From: an uncultured Bacillus sp.
GTDB lineage: Bacteria; Bacillota; Bacilli; Bacillales; Cytobacillaceae
Assembly: GCA_937902115.1 (NCBI GenBank)
Contig: CALGSR010000164.1
Span: forward strand, 1 to 17,218
Direction: 5' to 3'
Length of the DNA stretch: 17,218 bases
Numbering within the stretch: the first letter of the stretch is position 1; the number at the start of each line of letters is the position of its first letter. Shown here piece after piece: positions 7,652 through 13,935 of the stretch. The notes under the pieces are model-generated. The model saw nothing but the letters and a program-made list of their open reading frames with translations, did no database searches and was not told the origin of the DNA. The translations under genes were made by a program, and so were the position numbers.

Positions 7652-8020
7652 CTATTTTAGGGGTTGTCAGCTCTAGCTTTGCTCGACAAAAAACCTAAAA
7701 AATCCCTCAGATGTTTGCTGTTTTTGTCGAATCATCCTAATATTTATCATTTCAACGGTGTAAATATTAAAAATTAGTATGATTCGCACCAAAATGATAA
7801 AAAAGTTAGGCGGAATCATCCGTATATTTATTATTCGGACTATTCTAAACTAAGAATACGCTTACAGGATAGATAAACAAATTCAAAGGTAACTAAAACT
7901 TTCAAAAAGAATCTATCCATGAAAAAGCATTTGAAAATCAATGTTTATTCTTTTCCAGCAAACTAAAATGGGAGACAAGTAATTATCGGAATTTTCCGCA
8001 TTTATAAAGGAGGAAGAAGA
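7652..8020 (+). promoter_or_regulatory. 369-base upstream regulatory region of the phenol hydroxylase operon
   Basis: No credible gene is present. The stretch is AT-rich and holds three copies of a GAATCAT-type element (entry 7728-7834), and an inverted repeat GGATAGAT/ATCTATCC (7867-7874 and 7911-7918) that may form a leader hairpin or bind protein. It ends in a strong ribosome site AAAGGAGG 7 bases before the ATG at 8021. I find neither a clear sigma-A -35/-10 pair nor a sigma-54 GG-N10-GC element, as might be expected of an activator-dependent promoter. The transcription start is unknown. Confidence 0.6.
7728..7834 (+). promoter_or_regulatory. Three-copy GAATCAT repeat cluster, candidate activator binding sites
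   Basis: Site A (7729-7750) and site C (7813-7834) are 22-base direct repeats matching at 19 positions, offset by exactly 84 bases, close to eight helical turns. Between them, site B (7773-7786, ATTAGTATGATTCG) is the reverse complement of the left part of site A (CGAATCATCCTAAT, 7728-7741) with one mismatch. The order is therefore forward, inverted, forward. Sites A and C lie about 270 and 190 bases upstream of the first structural gene. The likely ligand is the V4R-PucR regulator encoded at 14040-15896; that link is inference. Confidence 0.55.
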
Positions 8021-9142
8021 ATGTCAGAAAAACCTGTTTTCAAAAAAACACTCCGCGATCAGCCTTGGGACTACAAAACAAAAAATGAGTATGAAGAGGT
8101 AACTTTAAGGCAACAAACCTATGTTCATATGCATTACCGTAATATTTTTGATGAACGTGATTACGAACTTTTCGACCCGCGCTACACAAAATTAAAGAGC
8201 TCTGATTGGGAAGCATTCCGTGATCCAAAAAAATATTGGTACACCCCTTATGTGAAGAATCGGAAAAAACTGGCTGAAGAAGTTGAAAACAATTTCTCTT
8301 ATGCAAAAGACCTAGAGGTAATTGAAAATCTTTCACCGGAATGGGTGAATGCGTTAAGAGAAATTTATACACCGTTACGTCACCTTGAATATGGAATCAG
8401 TGTGCAAATGCAACATGTTATGCGCTATTCGTTAGGAGCAACCATTGACCAGTGTGCCACATACCAGGCCTATGACAAAATTGGACGTGCGCAATGGATT
8501 ACACAATGGGCAATAAATATGCAGGAACATCACGGGGAATTCCTGAAATCTGGAAAAGAAACCCTGCTGAATGAGCCGTCATTCCAGCCGCTGCGACGTT
8601 ATGTAGAAGAAGTCCTGATGACAGATGACTGGGCTGAAGTGTTAATCGCCACAAATCTAACGCTTGATTTACTACTTGGAAACGTCATGTACCGCGAATT
8701 TAATAGAGAAGCTGTTAAACAAGGGGATACACATTTATCCATCTTGAACGTAGTTATTGGAAAACAGCTTGATTGGAGCCGTGATTGGGCTGGAACACTG
8801 TTTGGGCTGTTGGCAAAGGATACTGCTGAAAGCCGTTGGGATTATTTAAAAGCGCTTGGCTATGAAGATTGGGAAGGTGATTACCGCTGGGGCAGAACAT
8901 TGAGTGACCCGCGTGAGACACCGGAAGAAACTCAATCAAATATTGAATTTATTCAAGAATGGGTAGAAAAATGGTATCCAAAAGCATATGAAGCCGTGTT
9001 AGCATTGCAACCTCTATTTGATAAACATGGAATTGAAATGGATATTGAAGCTTCCTTGAAAAAAGTAGAAGAAGAACATGTAGTTCCTGTTTATAAGAAA
9101 CATAAATTACCGTTTAAACAATACGAAATTGCACTTAACTAG
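8021..9142 (+). CDS. dmpL: Multicomponent phenol hydroxylase, beta (oxygenase small) subunit, DmpL-like
   Basis: This 373-aa protein has the ferritin-like beta-subunit pattern of soluble diiron phenol/toluene monooxygenases, without the two EXXH iron motifs, as usual for this subunit. Recognisable stretches, compared from memory with Pseudomonas DmpL, are VHMHYRNIFDERDYELFDP, SDWEAFRDPKKYWYTPYV, YTPLRHLEYG, TYQAYDKIGRAQW, LRRYVEEVLMTDDWAEVLIA and NLTLDLLLGNVMYREF. It pairs with the alpha subunit to form the hydroxylase core. It is about 40 residues longer than DmpL, largely because of a Trp-rich insertion near 273-305 (DWEGDYRWGRTLSDPRETPEE) before the last helices. ATG 8021 has AAAGGAGG at optimal spacing. 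It is the first gene of the operon; the small DmpK gene that precedes dmpL in Pseudomonas is missing. Confidence 0.88.
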   Translation: MSEKPVFKKTLRDQPWDYKTKNEYEEVTLRQQTYVHMHYRNIFDERDYELFDPRYTKLKSSDWEAFRDPKKYWYTPYVKNRKKLAEEVENNFSYAKDLEVIENLSPEWVNALREIYTPLRHLEYGISVQMQHVMRYSLGATIDQCATYQAYDKIGRAQWITQWAINMQEHHGEFLKSGKETLLNEPSFQPLRRYVEEVLMTDDWAEVLIATNLTLDLLLGNVMYREFNREAVKQGDTHLSILNVVIGKQLDWSRDWAGTLFGLLAKDTAESRWDYLKALGYEDWEGDYRWGRTLSDPRETPEETQSNIEFIQEWVEKWYPKAYEAVLALQPLFDKHGIEMDIEASLKKVEEEHVVPVYKKHKLPFKQYEIALN

Positions 9143-9158
9143 GAAAGGGACGATAACG

Positions 9159-9452
9159 ATGAGCGTAAAAGAAGCCTATGTTGGCATGGATTTAGATACA
9201 AGCGGCGGATCAATTGTTTCGGCCATTATCGCAGCGATTGAAGAAGATAATGAAGGTGCTGTAGTTGAGGATTACATGGTGTACAAGAAAGTAAAAGTAC
9301 CACAAAGACTGGTATTGAAACGCGAAACAGTCGAAGAGCATCTTGGCGCTGATTTTGATATGGATCAATTGCATATCTATATGTCTTCATGTTTTGGTTT
9401 TATTACAGATTGGGACGAAGAACAGATCATTGTAGAATGGGAAGAAGCTTAA
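9159..9452 (+). CDS. dmpM: Phenol hydroxylase effector/coupling protein, DmpM/MmoB family
   Basis: This cofactor-free 97-aa regulatory component docks on the hydroxylase and couples electron transfer to oxygen activation. The match to DmpM is clear in AYVGMDLDTSGGSIVSAII at the N-terminus, the RETVEEHLGADFDMDQL core and the acidic C-terminal DEEQIIVEWEE. There are two Cys-poor beta-rich halves and no metal ligands. The start is ATG 9159, with AGGAAAGGGA at 9141-9150, immediately after the beta-subunit stop; an upstream in-frame TTG at 9129 lies within the beta gene and lacks a ribosome site. It lies 18 bases before the alpha-subunit gene, the same L-M-N order as in Pseudomonas operons. Confidence 0.9.
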   Translation: MSVKEAYVGMDLDTSGGSIVSAIIAAIEEDNEGAVVEDYMVYKKVKVPQRLVLKRETVEEHLGADFDMDQLHIYMSSCFGFITDWDEEQIIVEWEEA

Positions 9453-9470
9453 AGGAGGGGGAGTGGCATC

Positions 9471-10970
9471 ATGACAAAATTAGGTATTAAAGAAAAATAT
9501 CATGCAATGACCCGGGATTTAATGTGGGAACCAAAGGATTTCGATATGAAAAAGGTATACCCGCTGATTGAAAAAGAAGGCATCATCTTGAAAGACCCAA
9601 GCAGATGGGAAGATCCTTTCCGGATGGCGTATAACCAGTATGTAAAAATTCAATCTGAAAAAGATGGTATTTACCATGCTGTATCAAATGCTTTTGAAGC
9701 AAATGATGGACATGCCAAAGTGGTCGATTCCCGCTGGTATGAAGGGGTAAAAATATTTGCTGTAAACGTACAGCCCGGAGAATATGCAGCCCATCGATTA
9801 ATGGCCTATATCGGTCGTAATGTTCCGATTGAAGCGATTCGCTTTGCTACTTTTAATCAGGCAATTGATGAATTACGCCATGCGCAAATTGAAGTGAAGC
9901 ATTATGCCCATATGAGTAAACAAATTGACGGACTTCATAATATTCCAGCTACTCAGCAAAACCTTTGGCTTAATACTGTAGTTAAATCATTCTTTGAGGA
10001 TGCGATGAGCGCTGGTCCTTTTGAAGCGCTGATTGCGATTTCCTTCGCATTTGAGTATGTGTTTACCAATATTCTGTTCTTGCCATTTGCTTCATCTGCC
10101 GGAGCAGTGGGTGACGAAAACTTTGCGGCGGTTGGAAAAACAGTACAATCTGACGAATCACGCCACATGGCATTAGGAATGTCAGCTCTGAAAATGCTGT
10201 TAGAAGAAGATGAGCGCAATGTTCCGATTATCCAAGGATGGCTAGATAAATGGTATTGGAGAGGCTACCGTATGTTCTCGGTCATCGCCATGCTAGTAGA
10301 CTATTATCCTCGTATTCGTCCGATTTCTTGGAAAAAAGCATTTGAAACTTATGTAGAGGAACAGGTATTTAACGGCCTGTTTAAAGACCTTCGTAAGTAT
10401 GGCATCACTCTGCCAAAACATGCGGCAGACAGCATCAAAGAAAAAGAATACTATTCTCACACAATCTTTCACCTTTTGGATCAATACAAAATGGTGAATC
10501 CATACAGAAGCTTTACGCTGCAGGAAGATGATTATGAGTGGCTTCATAATGAATATCCGAAATTTGATCATTTTGCAGCAACTCTGCGCAGAAATGAAGA
10601 AGATATTCATGCCAATGCAAGTCCTGGAATGCCAGCAGTATGCTCCGTATGCCAGCTGCCAGCTGAATTCCCGAATCCGGATAGTCCGTTGGAGCTTTGG
10701 ACGCAGTACAGCGAATACAATGGCAAAACCTATATGACCTGCTCTCCAGGCTGTAAACATGTATTTGATAATGAACCTGAAAAATATGAACAAAGTTGGT
10801 TCCCAGCAGAAGCGTATTTAAGCGGCGAATTTGGCGAAGATCCAGTTGCAGGAATGTTTAAATATACGGGTCTATCTCCAGAAGAGGCTGGCGAACATTA
10901 TACGTCTAGAGAACATGCACACTGGCTGGAGCATCGCAGACATTTAGGACTGGATAAGAAATTCTTCTAA
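9471..10970 (+). CDS. dmpN: Phenol hydroxylase alpha (catalytic diiron oxygenase) subunit, DmpN-like
   Basis: The 499-aa catalytic subunit has a complete carboxylate-bridged diiron set: E104 (PGEYAAH), E134-x-x-H137 (DELRH), E195 (FAFEYVF) and E229-x-x-H232 (DESRH). The fold and order match the phenol hydroxylase/toluene monooxygenase family, which hydroxylates phenol to catechol with O2. The C-terminal part is a YHS-like metal-binding module with C390, C393, C423 and C427 (CSVC...CSPGC) followed by HVFDNEPEKY, also present in DmpN. Start ATG 9471 follows AAAGGAGGGGG. The length is typical. Substrate assignment to phenol rests on family resemblance, on the catechol dioxygenase downstream and on the phenol-type sensor; cresols or benzene-type substrates cannot be excluded. 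Confidence 0.93.
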   Translation: MTKLGIKEKYHAMTRDLMWEPKDFDMKKVYPLIEKEGIILKDPSRWEDPFRMAYNQYVKIQSEKDGIYHAVSNAFEANDGHAKVVDSRWYEGVKIFAVNVQPGEYAAHRLMAYIGRNVPIEAIRFATFNQAIDELRHAQIEVKHYAHMSKQIDGLHNIPATQQNLWLNTVVKSFFEDAMSAGPFEALIAISFAFEYVFTNILFLPFASSAGAVGDENFAAVGKTVQSDESRHMALGMSALKMLLEEDERNVPIIQGWLDKWYWRGYRMFSVIAMLVDYYPRIRPISWKKAFETYVEEQVFNGLFKDLRKYGITLPKHAADSIKEKEYYSHTIFHLLDQYKMVNPYRSFTLQEDDYEWLHNEYPKFDHFAATLRRNEEDIHANASPGMPAVCSVCQLPAEFPNPDSPLELWTQYSEYNGKTYMTCSPGCKHVFDNEPEKYEQSWFPAEAYLSGEFGEDPVAGMFKYTGLSPEEAGEHYTSREHAHWLEHRRHLGLDKKFF

Positions 10971-10991
10971 AAGTGGACGGGAGGTAAGAAG

Positions 10992-11270
10992 ATGCCGAAC
11001 TATTTGAAAAATGAAAACAACTTGATTGTCTGGCATGTACTAACGCGTGAAAATAAAATGAATCCAAGTAATATTGGTTTGCCAACACGATTAGATGTAA
11101 CAACAGACCAATTATTGGAGACTTGTTTAGATACGTATAAAGCAGATAAAGACAAGAAATATCGATATGTGTTAAAGCGTGGACAGGGAGATCTTGAGAT
11201 TCCTTTGGGTGTCACGTTAAAAGAGGCAGGAATTCGTAACGGAGATTATATCGAAATCACAGCAGTCTAA
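10992..11270 (+). CDS. Small beta-grasp-like protein in the phenol hydroxylase gamma-subunit (DmpO) position
   Basis: This 92-aa protein is preceded by GGGAGGT and lies between the alpha subunit and the reductase, exactly where dmpO sits in Pseudomonas operons. Sequence similarity to DmpO (about 119 aa) is not obvious to me beyond the end, where both have an SLKEQGI/TLKEAGI-like stretch followed by a final strand. Its C-terminal pattern (LDVTTDQLLETCLDTY, YRYVLKRGQGDLEIP, TLKEAGIRNGDYIEI) is that of a ubiquitin-like beta-grasp fold, as in YukD/EsaB-type proteins and in the gamma subunit TmoB of toluene monooxygenase. By position it should be the gamma subunit of the hydroxylase. No cysteine cluster or membrane segment is seen. 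The role in the complex is inference. Confidence 0.72.
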   Translation: MPNYLKNENNLIVWHVLTRENKMNPSNIGLPTRLDVTTDQLLETCLDTYKADKDKKYRYVLKRGQGDLEIPLGVTLKEAGIRNGDYIEITAV

Positions 11271-11284
11271 TAGATTAAACAGGT

Positions 11285-11320
11285 CTTTTCTCCTTCATGC
11301 TTTCTCATGAAGGAGAAAAG
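11285..11320 (+). repeat. Perfect intercistronic hairpin without U tract
   Basis: The arms 11285-11299 and 11306-11320 are perfectly complementary (15 bp) around a 6-base loop CTTTCT. The sequence following is GGTTACTCG, so it is not a standard intrinsic terminator. It lies 14 bases after the stop of the gamma-slot gene and about 38 bases before the reductase start. It could stabilise the upstream mRNA or mark a processing site, which would allow different amounts of oxygenase and reductase. Confidence 0.8.
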
Positions 11321-11358
11321 GTTACTCGAAAAAACAATGAAAGTGAGGAGAACGGTAC

Positions 11359-12384
11359 ATGAGCAAAACAACAACCGCAACAGAAACATATGAAATCACA
11401 TTAGAGCCAAGTGGGAAAGTGATTGAAGTAAAAGAAGGACAAACCCTACTGGATGCAGCCATCCGCAACGGAATACAAGTTGCTTATGGATGCCGGCATG
11501 GTAGCTGCTCGGCCTGTAAATGTCAAGTTCTTGAAGGAGATTTTGAAATTATGGACCGTGTCTCCGAATACTCATTGATGAGCTTCGAAAGAGACGAAGG
11601 CATTACGTTAATGTGCAGTACACTAGCTGAAAGCGATCTTGTAGTTGAAATTGAAGAAGAAGAATCCGCTCTTCCATTCTTTGCCGTGCACGATTTTGAA
11701 GCTGAAGTGATTGAAAATAAACAATATACGCATGACATTCATGCGATTAAGCTGAAATTAGAGGATTCAACTAATATTCCTTACGGTTCTGGTCAATTTT
11801 TCGAGTTTGATGTACCTGAATTAGAGGATACCCGCGCCTATTCGGTAGCAAATAAATATCAAGAAGGCAATATCATTGAATTTCATATCAAGCGTGTGCC
11901 AGAAGGAAAAGGCTCTAATTATATGTGTGACCTACAGGAGGGCGAAACTGTAACCGGTTCAGGACCTTATGGCAGCATGCAGCTTCGTGACCGCAATAAG
12001 GATTTAATTTTCATTGCCGGCGGATCCGGAATGGCGCCAATTAAGTCATTAATCGAAGAAGTATTCTCTGATGATTTTGAAAAAGAAGCATGGTTCTTCT
12101 ATGGAGCTCGTGCGAAAAAAGACTTGTATTTAACAGAGGAATGGCAGCAATTAGCGGAAGAACATCCAAACTTCCACTTCATTCCAGCCTTATCCCAGCC
12201 GGATGAAGGTGATGCATGGGCTGGCGAAACTGGCTTTATCGCAGACGTCATTTCACGCACACTCGAAAAGATGACAGGCATGGATGCCTACCTTTGCGGA
12301 CCGCCAATTATGATTGAAACAGCATGTGATGCCCTCAGCAAAGGTGGAGTAAGGGGCACTGATATTACTTATGATGAGTTCTAA
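11359..12384 (+). CDS. dmpP: Phenol hydroxylase reductase (FAD, [2Fe-2S]), DmpP-like
   Basis: This 341-aa reductase passes electrons from NAD(P)H through FAD and a plant-type [2Fe-2S] cluster to the diiron oxygenase. The N-terminal ferredoxin domain has CRHGSCSACK (C-x4-C-x2-C) and the fourth Cys in ITLMCST. The FAD domain has the RAYS motif (DTRAYSVAN) and HIKRVPEGKGSNYM. The nucleotide domain has FIAGGSGMAPIKSLIEE, YGARAKKDLY and a C-terminal YLCGPPIMIE. Start ATG 11359 follows GTGAGGAGAACG. All cofactor motifs are intact and the length is close to DmpP (about 350 aa). A hairpin separates it from the oxygenase genes upstream. Confident at family level; XylA- and benzoate-type reductases share the architecture, but the context supports the phenol hydroxylase role. 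Confidence 0.92.
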   Translation: MSKTTTATETYEITLEPSGKVIEVKEGQTLLDAAIRNGIQVAYGCRHGSCSACKCQVLEGDFEIMDRVSEYSLMSFERDEGITLMCSTLAESDLVVEIEEEESALPFFAVHDFEAEVIENKQYTHDIHAIKLKLEDSTNIPYGSGQFFEFDVPELEDTRAYSVANKYQEGNIIEFHIKRVPEGKGSNYMCDLQEGETVTGSGPYGSMQLRDRNKDLIFIAGGSGMAPIKSLIEEVFSDDFEKEAWFFYGARAKKDLYLTEEWQQLAEEHPNFHFIPALSQPDEGDAWAGETGFIADVISRTLEKMTGMDAYLCGPPIMIETACDALSKGGVRGTDITYDEF

Positions 12385-12400
12385 GTAGTAAAATCTATTA

Positions 12401-12429
12401 TTGTATATTATTTAATAATTTAGTATATT
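12401..12429 (+). promoter_or_regulatory. Possible sigma-A promoter upstream of the catechol dioxygenase
   Basis: TTGTAT (12401-12406) and TATATT (12424-12429) are separated by 17 bases in a very AT-rich gap after the reductase gene. The -35 match is only partial, and AT-rich DNA gives such pairs by chance, so this is tentative. If real, the dioxygenase and ferredoxin could be transcribed separately from the hydroxylase. Confidence 0.3.
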
Positions 12430-12454
12430 TAGATAAGTTAGACGTTTATCAAGT

Positions 12455-12488
12455 AAGGGGCTTCGGTAGAACTTAATGGAGGCCCTTT
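12455..12488 (+). terminator. Weak hairpin in the leader of the catechol dioxygenase gene
   Basis: AAGGGGCTTC (12455-12464) can pair with GAGGCCCTTT (12479-12488) with two G-U pairs and a 14-base loop. It is followed by CTCTTAAGAG rather than a U run. It may act as a partial terminator or attenuator between the hydroxylase and dioxygenase genes, or as an mRNA-stabilising structure. The stem is far weaker than the ones at 7601 and 13936. Confidence 0.4.
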
Positions 12489-12554
12489 CTCTTAAGAGTA
12501 ATTACACTATTTTCGTATTAAAAAATATATTAATAGCACCAAGGGGGAAGAATA

Positions 12555-13469
12555 ATGGCTAAAGTTATGCGTATGGGTAGAGCAGAATTATTTGTTTTGG
12601 ACTTAGAAAAATCAGTAGATTACTATACAAATGTTATCGGTTTAGAAGAAACAGGCCGCATGGGTGACAGCGTTTACTTTAAAGCGTGGGATGAATATGA
12701 TCATCACAGCCTTATTTTAACAAAGTCTAATTCTGCCGGGCTTGCTCATTTAGGTTTTAAAGTAGAGACAGAAGATGATTTGGCTTATTTTGAAAAGAAA
12801 ATCGAGGAATTTGGCTGTACAACAACACGGGTGAGCAACAACACTCGATTAGGTGAGGGTGAAGCGGTTCGCTTTATTTTACCAACAGGCCAGCAATGTG
12901 AACTTTATCATGAGATTGATTTCATTGGGAAAAAAGTTGGGCATATCAATCCACACCCATGGTCATTAGATTCAAAAGGAATTGCACCGCATAGTTTGGA
13001 TCATATTTTATTAACGGGCGATGACTTAAAAACAGTAACAAGATTCTTTATTGAAGCACTTAACTTTAGACAAAGTGAACAAATTACAACGGTAGATGGA
13101 GAAGAGATGCTAGGAACTTTCTTATTTACTTCTAATAAAGCCCATGACATTGCTTTCGTAAAAGGGCCGGATGCAAAACTTCACCATGTTGGATTCCATG
13201 TCGATGAACTTCACGATGTATTCAGAGCGGCAGACATCCTTTCCATGTATGAAGTGCCATTTGATATTACGCCAACACGTCATGGTCTAACAAGAGGAAA
13301 AACGATTTATTTCTTTGACCCATCAGGTAACCGTAACGAAGCCTTTGCCGGCGGATATTATGCATTCCCAGATATGCCAACTGTAACGTGGACAGAAGAC
13401 AAAATTGGACAAGGTATTTTCTACCACCGCAGAGAACTATCTGAATCCTTCATGAAGGCGTTAACTTGA
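12555..13469 (+). CDS. dmpB: Catechol 2,3-dioxygenase (extradiol, Fe(II)), XylE/DmpB type
   Basis: This 304-aa, two-domain vicinal-oxygen-chelate enzyme performs meta-cleavage of catechol to 2-hydroxymuconic semialdehyde. Iron ligands are H150 (SLDH), H211 (KLHHVGFH) and E262 (GNRNEAF); their spacing (61 and 51 residues) equals that of XylE H153, H214 and E265 as I remember it. Y252 and H243 line up with the XylE active-site Tyr255 and His246. The signature GLTRGKTIYFFDPSGNRNE precedes the last ligand. ATG 12555 follows AAGGGGGAAG. It acts on the product of the upstream phenol hydroxylase. A 170-base gap with a possible promoter and hairpin separates it from the reductase gene. No further meta-pathway enzyme follows in the window. 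Confidence 0.94.
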   Translation: MAKVMRMGRAELFVLDLEKSVDYYTNVIGLEETGRMGDSVYFKAWDEYDHHSLILTKSNSAGLAHLGFKVETEDDLAYFEKKIEEFGCTTTRVSNNTRLGEGEAVRFILPTGQQCELYHEIDFIGKKVGHINPHPWSLDSKGIAPHSLDHILLTGDDLKTVTRFFIEALNFRQSEQITTVDGEEMLGTFLFTSNKAHDIAFVKGPDAKLHHVGFHVDELHDVFRAADILSMYEVPFDITPTRHGLTRGKTIYFFDPSGNRNEAFAGGYYAFPDMPTVTWTEDKIGQGIFYHRRELSESFMKALT

Positions 13470-13491
13470 TCTGAAAAGATAATTATAGTAA

Positions 13492-13506
13492 TGAACGTAA
13501 CGTTCA
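13492..13506 (+). promoter_or_regulatory. 15-base palindrome TGAACGTAACGTTCA, operator-like
   Basis: Perfect inverted repeat TGAACGT-A-ACGTTCA located 22 bases after the dioxygenase stop and about 75 bases before the ferredoxin start. The length and symmetry are typical of a dimeric repressor site such as those of TetR-family proteins. No such repressor gene is in the window. It does not resemble the GAATCAT elements upstream of the hydroxylase operon. Confidence 0.45.
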
Positions 13507-13521
13507 ATTCTTTATAGAAAA

Positions 13522-13553
13522 CCCTCTTGGTGGTAAATACACCGTCAAGAGGG
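13522..13553 (+). repeat. Hairpin just upstream of the ferredoxin gene
   Basis: CCCTCTTG (13522-13529) pairs with CAAGAGGG (13546-13553), with further GTG/CAC pairing inside the loop. No U tract follows; AGTAATAATG with a potential start codon comes directly after. It is most likely an mRNA-processing or stability element. It could also sequester the GAGGG that might serve the ATG at 13561. Confidence 0.6.
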
Positions 13554-13581
13554 AGTAATAATGAAAAGGGGGAAGAGTTTA

Positions 13582-13914
13582 ATGAATAAAGTCACTCTGA
13601 AAGCAAGAGGCCAGCAGTTTGAATATCAATGTGCTCCTAATGTCACCCCATTAAGAGCAGCTCGTGACCAGTTTATTCCGATTCCAACCGGCTGTATCCG
13701 CGGCGGATGCGGGATGTGTAAGGTAAAGGTAACTAGCGGCGATTATGAGCAAGAAATTGTTCGTTCACATGATGCCCTATCAGATGAGGACTTAGCAAAC
13801 GGTTTTGCTTTAGCTTGCTGCATGACAGCGCAAAGTGATATTGAGATTATTACAGTAGAAGATTATGAGAAGCTGCAACAGAATGAATCCAGCTTAGAGA
13901 AAGTTGAAAAATAA
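13582..13914 (+). CDS. dmpQ: [2Fe-2S] ferredoxin, XylT/DmpQ-like, for reactivation of catechol 2,3-dioxygenase
   Basis: This small plant-type ferredoxin has CIRGGCGMC (C-x4-C-x2-C) and a fourth Cys in LACCMTAQ. XylT and DmpQ family members re-reduce the active-site iron of catechol 2,3-dioxygenase after oxidative inactivation, and the gene lies directly after that dioxygenase. I prefer ATG 13582 (110 aa, MNKVTLKARG) because GGGGG lies 10 bases upstream and the ferredoxin fold begins there. An in-frame ATG at 13561 would add MKRGKSL and has AGAGGGAG upstream, so it remains possible. In Pseudomonas the order is Q then B; here it is reversed. The acidic tail after the fold (DYEKLQQNESS) is unremarkable. 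A strong terminator follows 22 bases after the stop. Confidence 0.87.
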   Translation: MNKVTLKARGQQFEYQCAPNVTPLRAARDQFIPIPTGCIRGGCGMCKVKVTSGDYEQEIVRSHDALSDEDLANGFALACCMTAQSDIEIITVEDYEKLQQNESSLEKVEK

Positions 13915-13935
13915 AATCAAATCGTCAATTATTTT

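Noticed and set aside
7652..8020. Search for a sigma-54 promoter (GG-N10-GC) matching a DmpR-like regulator
   Set aside because: No convincing element found, consistent with the regulator lacking an AAA+ domain.
10293..10793. 166-codon minus-strand open frame within the alpha subunit gene
   Set aside because: It is a shadow of the strongly supported diiron subunit; no start signals or family-like sequence.
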